A DNA stretch of 64,000 nucleotides from Cryptomeria japonica (GCF_030272615.1 NW_026729256.1:1-64000), one strand, 5' to 3'. Positions 35,756 through 50,164 are shown, counted from the first letter of the stretch. Made by a program: numbers and translations. The notes: generated by a model not told the origin, from the sequence alone.

Positions 35756-36433
35756 ACACAACCTATAAATTCAACCTTAATCTAACCCTAATTGAACCCT
35801 AACTCTTATTCAACTATGATCCTAATTGGATTCTAGCATGAATCTTAACCCCAATAAAACTTTGCTTCCAATTTAACCTTAACCCTAATTGAACTCTTAT
35901 ACGAACCCTAACTATAATTAAACCCTTTCCACAATCAAATCCCATCTCTAATTAATTATAACATTAATCCTTAACCCTAATCTCTCTACTTTAATGTTGA
36001 TCCTAAACTCAACTCTAACCATACATTTGAACCCTAACTACAACTTCAACCCTAATCTACACCTAATTCAACCCTATTTTTAAACTTAACCCTAACCCTA
36101 ATTGAACTATAATCTCAATTAAACTCTAATCCTAACCCTAATCGAGCCCAAACCCTAATCCTAATTGAAGTGTAAGACTAATTTAACCCTAACCCTAATG
36201 TAATTGAAACACAACCCTAATGCTAACCATAATTTAACTCTAGCACTAATTGTAATTGAACCCTTATTATAAGCTAACCCTAAAATTAACCCTTACCATA
36301 ATTACTAAACCCTATTTTGAACCCGAACCATAACCCTAAAGTAACCTTAATTGTAAATCCATCCCAACCTTAAGCATATCCCAATCTTTATGCTAACATA
36401 ACCCATAAACCCATTTGAACCCTAACACTAACC
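35756..36433. repeat. Degenerate CCCTAA block, unit 3
   Basis: Same word order as unit 2. Confidence 0.75.
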
Positions 36434-36545
36434 TTAAATTTAAATTTAAATTTAATTTAAGATCGTAACAGTTGTTCACTTCTAGTTTTATTTGGAAAAA
36501 AGGTTTGTAAGATTTAAAGAAAAGATTTGGCTTAAAAGTATTGCT

Positions 36546-36561
36546 CCAATCTCCATTCCTT
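36546..36561. repeat. Target-site duplicate, left side, LINE copy 3
   Basis: Perfect match to 42558-42573. Confidence 0.88.
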
Positions 36562-36796
36562 TTTTTATTTTTTTAATTTTTTAATTTTTTCTGAAGCGAG
36601 ATCTTCCTAGGAGGCAATACCCTTTTTTATTAAAAACTGAAAAACAAAATTACACAGTAGACAAAGCCAACCTCTCATTTATACAAATACATAATCCCAT
36701 TACATATTTCTACCACCCTTTCAATAATCTCCACAGGCATGATACCATAATTCTCTCTCATGTATCTATTGAACTTGTCCAGGCCATAATCCTTCA

Positions 36797-37501
36797 TCAG
36801 TCTTTTCTTAAACAAAGACCATGCCATTTTTGTTTCACCTTCTTCCCTTCGTCATTCAGGTTGAAATATCCCAACATGCATCTTGAATCCAGTGCAGCCC
36901 TCATCACTTCCTCGTATATATCTTCCCTCATCATTCTCCTCACTATCCCTATAGCTGCTGAAGGTTTTCCAAGGACCTCAACGATCGGATTAAATATATT
37001 CTCCATCACCACCCTGTCATGAACGTGGCCATCGTTCTAGAAGTCGACTCTTAAAATTTGGATCACAGAGTGTTTTTCTTTGTCATTTGCCTTCTTAAAA
37101 AGGCGGCTGATCTCTTCCTCTAGCGCTTCCCTAAGTGCAAAGTCCAAAGTCCTCATCCATTCTCAACTTCTCTTTTGTTCCCTCTGTGCTCTGCAAAACA
37201 CTTCTTCTCCTAATGTATCCGTTTTAGCATGATCTAGAGTCATCTCCACTGATGTCTATCCTATCCAACTACGACTTCACTCTGCCCAAAACTGCTACTG
37301 ACCCGATCCTAAATCTGAACAAAATCTTACCTTACCCAAAAAATTTGTCGTCAAAACATTATACTTTGATTTAGAAGACACAATTCTAGGCACGAATACA
37401 CTTCCTTCCATGCCGCCTCTAGCTTGAGTAAGATAAATCTCATCCAATTCTCTCAGGAGGATGTACTTCCCTATCCTCTCCCAAAATAGTACTAAACTCA
37501 T
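36797..37501 (-). pseudogene. Coding-like 3' region of LINE, copy 3
   Basis: Open segments 37501-37295 and 37012-36797, with the same peptides as copy 1. Confidence 0.4.
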
Positions 37502-37532
37502 TCTACAGGTCTATCTCATCCAACTCGACCAT

Positions 37533-40500
37533 CTATCTACCTTTTCTTAGACCTTCATTGGCAAGCCAATTAGATACCCTATTTCCTTCCCTATATGAAT
37601 GATTGAAACGGTACTCCAAGAATTTGCTCAATTTTTATTCAATCACTGGTAGCCATTGATTTAATTTCCAGCTGATAAAATTAGAGCGCATCACTCCATT
37701 TAACACCACTTGTGAGTCCCCTTCAATGAGAATATTCGAAACCTCCTTGTTCACACACATCTCCAACCCATTATTGAGTGCACATATCTCTGCCTTGTTA
37801 TTGGTAGCTATTCCCATCAATCCCATAATTGCAATAATCATTTTTCCCGAATCATCCCTCAAAATAGCGCCGAACCCTGCCTTACTCGGATTTCCTTTGC
37901 TAGCTCCATTTAAATTCAACTTAAGCCAACCTGGGGTTGGTTCCCGACATCTTACTCCCTTCCTCTTAGATTGTTTATTAATGATGTTGCAGATGACTAG
38001 ATCCTTCAAACCCCATTTCTCTTCCATCATTTTGTCCCATTTGGAGTAAATCTTCACCCGTTTCCCTAGAATATTCCCTTTCACCACTTCAACAATTAAA
38101 TATTCCTTCAAAAAGTCCTCGTCTCTAAAAATACTCCTATTTATTTCTTTGCATATCCGCCAAGCTACCATGGAAGGACTAGTCACCTGGATAAGTCTCC
38201 CCATTTTGAATGCTTACTCTCTGTCGGCCAGGAAAGCAAGAATTCCATTAACGTCCTATTCCTAGCCGATCTCCATTCTAACGTTTCCATCAACTGGTCC
38301 CAACATCTCACCACCAACGGACACCAAAAAAAGAGATGTTCAGCGGTTTCCTCATTCCCTCTACATAGGTAACAGATATTAGGACCTTAAATTCCCATCT
38401 CTCCTGTACCGCCTTGAACTTCTAACACCCACTCCTTATCCTCAATACAATCAATTAATGCTTTCACCCCATTCCACGAGTCTCTCTAGAACCGAGCCTT
38501 CTTTCCATTACCAATTTTACAGGACAGATGATTCAAGATTACTCTTCATCTTTCCCAGATGAACCTCCAAATCGTCAAACCTGATTCAGAGTTGGCCAAG
38601 GTAAAATTCCTTTCCAAGTCCTTCTAGTCTAAATATTTTTCCCTCATAAACTTGCACCAAGGTTTTTGAGGAAACATATAGTTTCCAAGCCAATTTGGCT
38701 CCCAAAGCCAGGTTCTATAGATCCATTTTCCTAAGTCGCGCTCCTCTTTCTTCCTTCACGATACACGCCGTATCCTAGTTTATTAGCATAACTCTCCTAG
38801 AATCCTTCAATCCTTCCCATAAGTTCACTTCTTTAACAACCCGTCCAACGTGCCAATGGACCGCACGATGAGCCTAAAACATGTAATGCTATAGATTGGG
38901 ATCGTTGATAAAAAACATTTTATCATTTGAATCGTACCAGCCTATGAAAGCCACTTTTTCTTCCATGATTCCGCTTTAGATTGACAATTATTGATGATCT
39001 CCTCCTATAGCAACCTATTACTTCGATCGATGAACAAGGGAACTCCCAAATATATCGAAGGGAATGATTCTGTTTGGAATTCCAATATTTTTTCAATCTT
39101 GTTTTGATTCCTTTGGCTAGTGTTAACAAGGAACACCTGTGACTTATTTTTATTCATGATTTGAATCGATGCCTCCACATACTCATCCAAAGTTTCCTTA
39201 ATCACTACCACTTCCTGATCTGAAGCCTCCCAAAATAAGATCGTATCATCAACAAATTGTGAATGCGAGATTGGCTCCAGGTCTCTGTGAACCCCGACTC
39301 CCTTGCAAAATCCCATCATACAGTTCTTCTTAATGTTCCTGCCCAAAGATTCTACCATTAGAAAAAATAAGGAGGGAGATAAAGGGTCTCCTTGTCTCAA
39401 TCCATTGGTGTCTCTAAAGAAACCACATGTATAACCATTGACCAACACTAAGAAATGGGTTGATGAGATGGATTGTCGCATACAATCTAGCCATCTGCCG
39501 TGAAAACCAAATTTATCTAGGACCAAGAGGAGGAATTCCCAATTAACCTAGTCAGACACCTTGCTCATGTATAGTTCTACCACCATCCCTTTCATATTCT
39601 CTCTTCCCATAGAGTGAAGAGTTTTCGAGACCAGGATGATACTATCGATGATTTCTCTGCCAGGGGTAAATCCGTGTTGTTCCTCCGAAATGATTTAATG
39701 TAAAATATTCTTGATCCTCAAAGCCATGGCCTTTGAGATGACTTTGTAAATAGAGTTACACAGAGAAATAGGTCTGTAATCCACTATCATCTCACAATTA
39801 TACCTTTGGGGTATAAGAAAAATTATTGCGATGTTGATTTCTCTGACCAGTCTCCTCTTCTTCCTAAACTCTTCCACCATCATCCATATGTCCTCCCACC
39901 TGAAGTCCCAACATTTTTGATATACTTTTTCTATAAAGGCATCGAGGCCTGGCACTTTATTAGGGTGAAGAAAGAATGCCGCCTCCTTGACTTCCTCCAG
40001 AGAGAAAGGCATATGCAAAGCTTCATTTTCTTCCTGGGATATGACTTGGTCTATTACTTTTAATACGTTATCCCTATATCTAACATCACCGCCTATGAAA
40101 GAACCAAGTGGGTTTTCAAAATGTTGAACTGCAACCTTCTCAATATCATCTCCTGCTAAACAACACTGACCATTATCATCCTTGATTGCTTCAATCTTAT
40201 TGATCAATCTCATAGCCTTCACCGATGAGTGAAAGAACTTTGTATTTAAGTCCCTAGGTGAAATACACATCTTCCTGGATTTGTTGCGCCAATAAATCTC
40301 CTCCCTAGCCAATACCTCCGATAGACATCCCTTCAATTCCTTTTCTTTTTTATATTCATCATTGGTCATCCCAAAGAGAATTACCTTCTCATTAAGAGAA
40401 GCAAGCTCCTCCTCTAACCTCAAATTATTTTAAAAAATATTCCTAAACGATTCTACATTCCACCTCCTACTTTTATCCTTAAGAAAATGTAAACGTTTAA

Positions 40501-41337
40501 CAAAACAGAAGCTGGACATACCTTTGAATTTATTACTTTCGTCCCACCAACTTTTTAAACTAGATTGGAATTGCCCATCTCGTCACCACATACTTTGGAA
40601 TTTAAAATTCCTAGAGGACTGTGACTTGCGTACCTCAAGTTCTAACTAAATAGGGAAGTGATCGGATATAGAAATCGACAGAATGTTCGTCACCAAGGAG
40701 AATTGGCCTTCCATCCATTTCTGGCCCACGAAGAACCGCTCTAATCTCTCCGAAATGTTGGTGAAGTTCAATCTCCTATTCATCCATGTATATTGGCCAT
40801 TTTTAGGAAAAACTTCAATCACTTCGTTCTCTGCTACAAAACTTTTAAAGTCTTCCATTATTCTGTTGGTCTTCCTCAGACCACCATTTTTTTTCATTCA
40901 GGTCCAGAATAGCATTAAAGTCTCCTGCAACAACTAGCCAGACCTTGCCAATGATTCTAATTCTCTCTGATAGTTCCTTCCAAACTCTCACCTTACCCTC
41001 TATTTTAGTCGGTCCATATACATTGATCAAAGAAAACTCCGAATTACAAGCAATAAGTTTCACTCTACAAATCATCTAATAGTCAGATGTTTCTCTAGGG
41101 GTAATCCTAACCACATGAGGATTCCATAAGATTCCCAAACCACTCGCATAGCCCTTAGCTTCTCGGAAAAAACCTTCCCATCTAGAGTAGTAATGCAAGA
41201 AACTAAGCGCCTTGTCCAAATTCAGCTTGGTTTCTTGGAGCAGAATTACGTCATTAGAGGATTTCTCTAACGAATGCCTAACCAAGCGTTTCTTGTCAAG
41301 AGTTGAAAGGCCCTTGATTCCAAGTGAGAATTCTCAT
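37533..41337 (-). pseudogene. LINE ORF2, copy 3
   Basis: Shares all lesions of copy 1. Private changes in RNase H: ILGKRV (Pro to Leu) and LPVIE (Ala to Val). The endonuclease has VAGDFNAIL and YSRWEGFF like copy 2. Confidence 0.85.
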
Positions 41338-41423
41338 TGTCCTCCAATGGAGGATTTACCTCCCTTGGATCTTCTCAAAAAGTTGACCACACCGATGATT
41401 CCTTTCTCCTTAGCCCCGTCCTC

Positions 41424-42502
41424 TCATTTTTGCTTGTTACTCCTCCTCCCTCTATTACCTTTGGTTCTCCCCAATAGAGCATTAGTCGATTGGTTAATGG
41501 ATATCGGGTCGATAATGTCCAAGAAATCTTCATCATCAAATTCCTCTACCAACCTCACATCATATTCCACTTCCGTGTCTGACAGGCCCGTTTGAGCCTC
41601 CTGAGATTTGCCAGGGGCCTTATCTTGCTCAATGATCCTATTTGTGGGGGAAATTTCATCGTGATTTTAAATTTCCCTGTTCTACTCCCTCTTCTTTTCT
41701 CCATTCGCTTCTTTGATGACCAGAGCCCTTGACGGGATTATTGACTCATTTCTTGGTGTCGTAATTGCCTTCTCAATCATCTCATGACTCCCGTTCTTCA
41801 TAAGTCATCTCTTAGCCGACCCAACAAATATTTTGCAATTTTCTCTCATGTGAGACCTACTTCCACATCTTTCACAAAGGCACTTGTCGACTTCCACTTC
41901 AATTTTCTGCATCCATATCCTACCGTTCGATGTCAATCAAATCTTTGGGGGAACCCTTCTAACTTCAACGATTTTGATTCTGAATACAAATAAGAGTCAT
42001 TTTCCACCAACCTCTCATCTATTTATAGTGTCCCCAAAGTTCTACCTATTTTCTCCATGCTACTTTCTCCCCAATATTCGATCCGTAAATTATATAGCCA
42101 AATCCAAATAGGGCAGTCATACGGGGCCAATGGCACTGGGTCGAAATTTGGAAACCACGATTGCATATATAAAGGATAATTTTTGACAATCCAATTACCA
42201 TGGTGAAGGGTCTCCTCTTTCTCTTCCACCTCTGCAAAAATAACAATGAAGAATCCCCTTGGTATGAATTAAGCCACTACCTTGGCTTTCCAATTCTCCT
42301 TAATCCAATATTTAATCTGCCTTCTCTCGTATCTAGATCGTACTACCCTTCGGATAACCACTAGTTCCACCCATAGTTCTATATTTTCTTCAATATCATC
42401 TGACATATTAATCTCGACCAAGTCTGCTTCCACTTCCCTCCGCATTTTTCGACTTGATCCCACCAGTTTCTCCTCCGCGAACATTTCTTGCGGATCCACC
42501 AT
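41424..42502 (-). pseudogene. LINE ORF1, copy 3
   Basis: First block intact to 42269; zinc knuckle at 41835-41876 intact; same internal frame breaks as copy 1. Confidence 0.8.
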
Positions 42503-42557
42503 TATTCCAGAACGGTTCTCTCAGACTCTCCCTCATCCTCTCCGCTATATAAATATC

Positions 42558-42573
42558 CCAATCTCCATTCCTT
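42558..42573. repeat. Target-site duplicate, right side, LINE copy 3
   Basis: Perfect match to 36546-36561. Confidence 0.88.
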
Positions 42574-43302
42574 GTTATAATATCTTGTCATTTAATTTCA
42601 CACATTATTAATGTTTATATATAAAGATCACGTTTCTAAACGAAAATTTTAATTAAAAAAGGAATTATAATTTTAAAAAAAAAATCTAATAAAATAGATT
42701 AAAAATTTTAATTTCTTAATTTTAATATTTTGAAAAATTTGATATTTATCTATAATTTAATTTTGAAAGAAAAAATATATTTTATATTAAAAATGAAGAA
42801 TTTTTTTGTTTGTAAATTTTCTCTATGGTTTTAAAATTGAGGTTCAAAAAATAAATTTCAAGCTAAATATTAGGGAAGAATTATTTCGATAACTCCTAAG
42901 ATTATGATTTTCTATTTTATGTAAGTTTTTCTTATATTATAGCTTTGTACATAAATTTAAAAGCTTAATGCTTTATATCTATACAATATTATATATTTAT
43001 ATTTTATTACACATCCCTTCCATTTTACTATTAAAAATGGTCCCAATAAACCTCTCACCAGAAGAGTAAATTTGGGTGATGTTAATGTCTCAGTCCATTG
43101 CCAATTCCTCTAATGAGAATAAAAATTTGTTTTAAGAGCGTATTGTTTAAATTTTAAAACCTGACCTTTTCTATAGAAGGGAATGGTTATCTAGCTCTTA
43201 GAATGCACCAAATATCTATTATGATGTATTTATCATGTACAAACGATAATAATGTCTTAATGTATTCTAGAGACTAAGACTGGGTCCCATGGAGGGGGGC
43301 TA
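42574..43302. other. AT-rich spacer, unit 4
   Basis: Counterpart of 1372-2100; TCTATGGTTTT near 42823 is shared with unit 5 only. Confidence 0.6.
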
Positions 43303-43559
43303 CCTAAAACATAGAGCTGGAGCTGCTAAGATTTTTTAGGAATATTTTAAAGTTGGCGGTCCCATAAATTTTGTTTTGCACTTCAGCTTAAAAATTTAAG
43401 ATCGTAAATTTAAGGATGCTATGAACTTTGTAGTTGAGATCAACTTAAGTTTAAACTGCTGCAAATTGGTGGTAAATAAATTTAATTATTTTCCTAAAAT
43501 TTATATGATTGACAAATGACATAATATATTCCTAAGCTCGTGGAGCTCTATTTTTTAGG
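43303..43559. repeat. Imperfect inverted repeat, unit 4
   Basis: Arms unchanged from unit 1. Confidence 0.35.
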
Positions 43560-43586
43560 AAAAGATTCTAAAACCTCTGGGCTGAT

Positions 43587-44717
43587 ATGGCAGAATTCAT
43601 CATGAGATACATCACCCTGGATGGTAGATGTGCTAGCATTTTCTCACATCATTTTAATATCTTAAACCATTTTAGGCACGGTATATTGATTTCTATTCCC
43701 TTTTATTTGGTTTCGTCCTTGGGGAATAGTTTAGTTAAACATTTTGAAAACCAGGATAACCCTATGATTCATGAAGGGCTTATCTTGTTGATTATGGAAT
43801 ACGCCCAAGATCATGAAGTGAAACCCTCCCCCATTGATAAAACCCACATTTCCTCCTCTAACCCTGATGTGCAGTTGGTTTCTGATACAAAGATGCATGA
43901 GGATGACAGTCGTACTGCCATGGATTGGCGTGATAGCAAAGATATGGAGCACCCTGAGTATAGACCAAAGAAATAAGGGGAGCTTATGGTGACCCTGGGA
44001 ACTAACGGTAGCAGGAAAATCAATCCTCCAAGGTGGGCGACAAGTAAGTTCAAATCTGGTAGCAGGAAAATGCAAGACCTGGAGCCACCCACCAAAAGGA
44101 AAATGAAACTAACCAAACCTAGTGGGTCCAAAGTCCTAGACCATGAGATTAGGTTGGACATCCCTATCAATGTGGATGATGAGAAACATGGGTTTGAGAA
44201 CAAACAAAATTAAGGTAAGATAAAGGAGGAGAGGGTGATGGGAAATTCCCTATTGGAGGCTACTAGAAGTCAGGAGATCTGTTGGAAGTGGGTGGAGAAG
44301 GAAATTGGATCCCTAAAAGATGGTATTAAAGGAATTGTTGAGACTTTCACGGAATCCCTTGGGCCCAATAAAACTGAGAAGATCATGAGTATGATCCAGA
44401 AAATTTCTCAAGATGTGGAAACTATGAAGGTTCACCAAGAGCACAGAATTGAGAAGATGGAAGAGGATGCGAGTGAGATCAAAGAAAACCTGAACAATTT
44501 GGTGGAAATCAGTAGGCAGATGATGAACAACAGTGCTGATGGTTTGGAAAAAAATAATTCCATGATAACTGATTATAGAACCAGGACCAACACCAGTGAG
44601 CCTCCCTTGGGGGAAAAGCAGAAAAAGATTGCATCAGAGGGTGGAAAGAGTGCTACTGGTGGGAAGACTAGCTCGGGTCCTTGCACTAGAACCAGGAGCC
44701 GAACCCAGGGCCAGTGA
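43587..44717 (+). pseudogene. Unrecognised coiled-coil coding relic, unit 4
   Basis: Same stops; private Asp to His (MKVHQEHR) plus the EIKENLNNL change. Confidence 0.5.
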
Positions 44718-44992
44718 ACCTCCAGATTCATCATGGAGGATTTGGAGAAAATCAATAAGAGGATTATTTAGAAAAATGCTAAATTGATTCACTCTCTTAG
44801 TTGAGTGCTTTGCCTTGTTTTTTGGTTTAGCTGGTTTTTTTTTTTTGGCTTTTTGTCTGTGTGGGGTTTGTACCTTGTTTTGCTTAGTTTTTCGGTCGGG
44901 TTGGCTGCTGGCCTTGGTCTGTAATAATTTGGGTTTCAGGTCCCTGTAAAACTTGTTTATCTTTATAAAAAAAATTACCCAAAAAGTAAGGC
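44718..44992 (+). other. T-rich tail of the coding relic, unit 4
   Basis: A G-to-T change lengthens the T run near 44835; several other private substitutions near 44925-44970. Confidence 0.35.
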
Positions 44993-45181
44993 AATCCCAT
45001 TGGTTAAAGGATTAAAAAGGATGGTGCAAAGTGATAAATTTGGTTTTTAGTTGTTGTGTGGCTTTGCTCATATTGTTGACAGTAATATCATGCCTATCAA
45101 AAGTTGTGCCGAAGTCCTTGGTTATGCTCAGGCTACTAGTCAAGTCATTCATTCGATTCCTATGCCTACATCCTTGTCTAG

Positions 45182-45604
45182 TGTGCTCATATTTACATCT
45201 TCTATCATAGTGTTCCACCTCCGTACTCTTAACCTCAACCTTCATACAACAATGTTACTCCTCCATCACAATCCAATATGTCCAATTTCAATGCATCCAC
45301 TGAAGCAACCATCAATAACTTAGCTCAAACTGTTTCATTCCTACAACAACAGTTGGCTTCCATTACCCAATCCAAGTTTAATGTGCCCACATTTAATGTA
45401 GCGAGCCCATTATTTGATGGCATTGTCTATGTTGTCCCTCCTAAAAATGTGGAAGTCTCTCAATTAGAGCTTTATAATGGAAAAAGTGATCCCTTGAATC
45501 ATATGAAAATATTTCAAACTTTATGTAGTGACTTTCCTCACGATCAAAGACTTATAATGGTGAATCTAGACGTGATGTTTGGAGAAGTTATTAATGGTAA
45601 TTGA
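45182..45604 (+). pseudogene. gag relic, unit 4
   Basis: Private FNASTEAT (Pro to Ala) and PPKNVEV (His to Asn); TVSFLQ as in units 3 and 5. Confidence 0.55.
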
Positions 45605-47425
45605 TGTTTAGTCGAGTTTGAATTGGCAAATGTTGATTCAACCCCCGTCTTAATATAGCGTGTTCCATTTGGGTGGATAGTAGTAGAATACGATGGTGGA
45701 GGAAAGGTTGGTTGAGAGAATTGGATTTTTTCTTGGAGGAGGGATGGAGATTAAGATGATGTATTAGAAAAATGAGAATTAATATTGAAGATGAGAGATG
45801 AAACTGGATTTAGGATTGAAACTGGAAAAATAGGATGATGGATAAAATCTTGGTTAAGATAGATAGATAATTATTCAGAGGAGGGAATATAGATTAACGC
45901 GATTGATTGGAAATGAACTTTTTATTTAGAAGGATGGATGAAAGGTTGGTTGTGAATGTTAACTCATCTTCCTTAATCAAATCTTCCTCATTTTAGAAAC
46001 ATAATCTTCTTCATACGTTAACTCATTTCCATCTTAGATATTGCTTCTTCTTTCATTAGTTAACTCAATCTTTAAAATAGGACCTTTATGTGCCCATTTA
46101 TCCATCATGTAAATAAATAATTTATTATTATCCTCTCACAGACTCAAAATGGAAAAAAATCATTTTGTAGTTGAGTTGATTCAATGTCATCATTCTTATC
46201 CTTATCATCTATTGATTTTTTATTATAAAACTATAAATAAGATCCTTTCCCCACCCTTTTAGAATCACATTTTATGCAAATTCATTTTATGACATATGTT
46301 ATGATGTGAGGATCAAGCATCCACATACTTTCAAGGTGAACAACATCAACGCATCTTTCTTTCTGAGATTTGTAATGATATTGGTAAATAGGATTTATAT
46401 TTAATTTCTTTTTTATGTTTTTGAGTATTTGTATTTCTTATTTTCCAATTTCCACGCAATAAAAGTTCCAAGAAAAATAAAGGAGAAGTTGGGTGCTCGT
46501 ATCCAAAAACAACATAGAATGAAAAGGATAAGAACAAAATTATCTCAGTTGAGGAGGAAGAGGAAGAGGTGAAGAAATTTAAGCACAATACTTGCAACAA
46601 AAGTTTCATAGAGAGTCAGAAGGGATAAAATATAAAAAATAAAAACTATGGAAAAAAAAAGGGCCAATAATAAGAAAATGGAAAATATCAAAGCTTAGAC
46701 ACATAAGAAGAAAGATAAAAATAAATCCATATTTTTCCTTGTATAGATCACTTTATAGACTAGGAAAATCATTGGAAGTAGCACAGCTATATAGAATATT
46801 TTTTGTAGAGAATGAAAGATCGTTATCCAAGTCATATTGGACTTCATTGGGAGTAGTAATTATGTAATGGTAGATATAATATAGGAATTTTTGAAGGAAA
46901 TGATTGACACCATTAAGGAAAAAGGAGAGAAGGCAACACAACTATTGGATAACATTTGGACAAGTGCCTTCAGAATTAAACTTGTTCCTAAGTAATAGAT
47001 CACAAAAAGAGATCTATAAAAAAAGGAGCTTATGTATAAGTAGATAGTAGATACTCTTTGTTCTTAAAATGATGAGGCCAAGCAAAGAGTGAGAAGTGAG
47101 ACCATGGAGTCCACTAAAAGGCCCATGCTAGCCTACTAGCTAAGAGAAGAGTGTCGTGGTAGAAGAAGATAATATAAACAAAACGTAATATATTGTTTAT
47201 GGTATAATAGGAATAAGTATAGATGAATTAGTCAAGGAGATCTAGGATGACACTACACAAACAGAGGATATAAATATAATACAGATTGTGATATCAAGAC
47301 CTAGATGAACAAACAATACAAACAAAAAATAAATAAATAAAGGAGGAACATAATTGAAAGAGATAAACAAACGTTACAAGATATATTGCATGATAAATGA
47401 GAGGATAAAAAAATAGAGGATCTAG
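45605..47425. other. AT- and purine-rich spacer, unit 4
   Basis: Counterpart of 4403-6226 with a 3-bp deletion near 47268; no gene seen. Confidence 0.5.
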
Positions 47426-47878
47426 AACACAGGTCGCGCACGAGAGTTACTATTAGAAGCGATGTTAAGCAAAAACGAGCGGACGAGAGTTACAACACAG
47501 GTCGCGCACTTCACATAAAAGAACGCCCTCGGGTAACAAGTGGTAGTTGTTAACACAAAACAGCAGTCGTTTACGAGGAGAATGACATGCATGAAGTGCG
47601 AGAACTTTAAAAGACAATCCAAGAAACGCATTAAATCTAATTTTAGCTCTAAATGCACGAGGAAAAAGCATAAAAATAGATAAATATGTATCTCGCAAAA
47701 CCGTGCACTATATAAAATTCCAGTGGCATGCAAAAAGCCTGTTGCTACTGAATGACAACCATGAAAGTTTTGTATGCAGCAGATTCAGATTGAGCTATAT
47801 ATTGTCCCAGAAGCGAGGGAAACATTAATAGAGCATTTGGTTCAGTCGGTGATTTCAATAGAGCAGTTGATTCCAAGC
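47426..47878 (+). promoter_or_regulatory. Promoter and leader of inhibitor gene, unit 4
   Basis: TATA box at 47709-47717; RY words at 47587-47594 and 47727-47732; one change (AAAAAGCATAAAA for AAAAAGGATAAAA) near 47669. Confidence 0.6.
47752..47793 (+). other. Upstream ORF (13 codons), unit 4
   Basis: Same 13-codon frame ahead of the inhibitor start at 47879. Confidence 0.4.
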
Positions 47879-48436
47879 ATGGCGTCCTACAGAAGTGGTC
47901 TCTTGTGCGCAATCATGTTTGTAGCAATTCATGGAGGCTGGGCTCAGACTTCCGATACAATTAGTAATGCCTGCAGTAATGCCTTATATACACACTTTTG
48001 CGTTTCAAAATTGTCCAAAGCTTCTGGGGCTTTGGAGGCAGATTTAACCCAGCTTTCTGTTATTGCAGTCCGTTTGTCTAGTGAAGTAGCGAAACCTGTT
48101 TCTAGGTTTATAGAAAAGCTCAAAAAAAGAAATCCCAATGTCTCGGCTCTTGAAGACTGCTCAGATCTGTTGAAGGATACAAGGGAACAGCTTCATGATT
48201 CACAGTCAGAACTAAAGCAATTGTCTAATGTCAATTTCATGGAATATGTAGAAGATGTGCTCACAAGGCTGAGTGGTGTGGAGACTAATCAGGATACATG
48301 TTTGAGTGGGTTGAAAGAAAGCAATGTTCCTGCAACCTTGGTTTCCAGTGTAAAAGATAATACAGATAATCTGACCATGTTGATTAGTGATGCTCTAGCT
48401 GTTGTTAGCACTCTTCGGCAACAGGGACACATTTGA
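47879..48436 (+). CDS. Pectin methylesterase/invertase inhibitor-like protein, copy 4
   Basis: Encodes a protein identical to copies 1 and 2 (Val15, Lys44), although the DNA 2-3 kb upstream groups with units 3 and 5. This is one of the mosaic signals in the array. Confidence 0.88.
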   Translation: MASYRSGLLCAIMFVAIHGGWAQTSDTISNACSNALYTHFCVSKLSKASGALEADLTQLSVIAVRLSSEVAKPVSRFIEKLKKRNPNVSALEDCSDLLKDTREQLHDSQSELKQLSNVNFMEYVEDVLTRLSGVETNQDTCLSGLKESNVPATLVSSVKDNTDNLTMLISDALAVVSTLRQQGHI

Positions 48437-49486
48437 CTACTTTAGAAAACAGCTAAACATATTGGCTGTTGGCTTGTGAGGAGGGATATATATAGCAGAT
48501 AACACATATTTGGTGTTCAAGCTTCATCTTTGGTTACTTCTTTTGTTTGTGAGATACATCATTGTGCTATTTAGATACCATTTTTGGTAACATACAAATG
48601 GAATGTTTGTGATTCAAGAAATGTTTTAAATGTTGTTATTGTGTTTGATTTTAGAAATATATTTGTAAGATATATTATTGAATTTTAATTTGTTTTGAAC
48701 ATTTATCTTATAGTTTGTATGAATTATTTTCTTTTTCTGATGTTTTATAATGGAATTTAGATTCTTTTATATTTCATGATAAGTATAATTTTAATAAATT
48801 AACTACGATCAATGAAAAAGAAATTACTAATGAAATGCTTGAAAATCTTGCAGTAAGTATGGTGTACCCTGCATCACTGAGTATTGAAATATTGAAATAA
48901 ATTAAATTAAATGATGAATTATATTTATATTATAAATTAATCGAAAGATTATAATTTTTCAAGAGAGTGATCTGGATACTCATTCTTAAAAACACAAAAT
49001 TTACTGGCATCTATATAATACAGTTTTTCCAATAAATCAATATATTTACTACAGTTTTCACTTGTCTGTAATTTTCAAATAAATTTTCACTTTTATCAAA
49101 AAAGACTTAATGGAATGCGGATCACCTAATGTAACTGACATTATCCTCAGATAATGTAACTGCCATCTTAATGAATTGTACCAACGGTGACGTGGAAGAC
49201 CAACTGGTTCATCTTCATCATCGTCTCTTTAAAATCGCTCCTATCTATGTTAGAATAATTGCTACTATTTCATTTTCTTCAGCTGCAGGTTTGGACACTT
49301 GCTTTCCGTTCCTCCAAGCGAGCTCTTGGACTTACACCAAATAGGCAACGACATTTTGCTATGAAGATCAGTTAATGCAAGAACCCTCTCGCCTCTCTCA
49401 GTATAGTAGTTTCAAAACTGATAGGATATATTTGTAATTGAATATGCATCCTCTTCATTTGCACGGGCAAATAACTCTACGACTAA
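48437..49486. other. 3' flank of inhibitor gene, unit 4
   Basis: As unit 1 with private changes GGATCACCTAATG (about 49121) and TTTCCGTTCCTCC (about 49305). Hairpin at 49138-49157. Confidence 0.5.
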
Positions 49487-50164
49487 ACACAACCTATAAA
49501 TTCAACCTTAATCTAACCCTAATTGAACCCTAACTCTTATTCAACTATGATCCTAATTGGATTCTAGCATGAATCTTAACCCCAATAAAACTTTGCTTCC
49601 AATTTAACCTTAACCCTAATTGAACTCTTATACGAACCCTAACTATAATTAAACCCTTTCCACAATCAAATCCCATCTCTAATTAATTATAACATTAATC
49701 CTTAACCCTAATCTCTCTACTTTAATGTTGATCCTAAACTCAACTCTAACCATACATTTGAACCCTAACTACAACTTCAACCCTAATCTACACCTAATTC
49801 AACCCTATTTTTAAACTTAACCCTAACCCTAATTGAACTATAATCTCAATTAAACTCTAATCCTAACCCTAATCGAGCCCAAACCCTAATCCTAATTGAA
49901 GTGTAAGACTAATTTAACCCTAACCCTAATGTAATTGAAACACAACCCTAATGCTAACCATAATTTAACTCTAGCACTAATTGTAATTGAACCCTTATTA
50001 TAAGCTAACCCTAAAATTAACCCTTACCATAATTACTAAACCCTATTTTGAACCCGAACCATAACCCTAAAGTAACCTTAATTGTAAATCCATCCCAACC
50101 TTAAGCATATCCCAATCTTTATGCTAACATAACCCATAAACCCATTTGAACCCTAACACTAACC
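49487..50164. repeat. Degenerate CCCTAA block, unit 4
   Basis: Same word order as unit 2. Confidence 0.75.

Larger units (their letters stand above)
27469..41202. repeat. Tandem unit 3 (13,734 bp)
   Basis: Third copy, same length. It shares the V15L/K44S form of the inhibitor gene with unit 5 only, and a set of first-half variants with units 4 and 5. Confidence 0.97.
36562..42557 (-). mobile_element. Full-length L1-type LINE, copy 3
   Basis: Same 5,996-bp element and site, across the unit 3/unit 4 boundary. Confidence 0.92.
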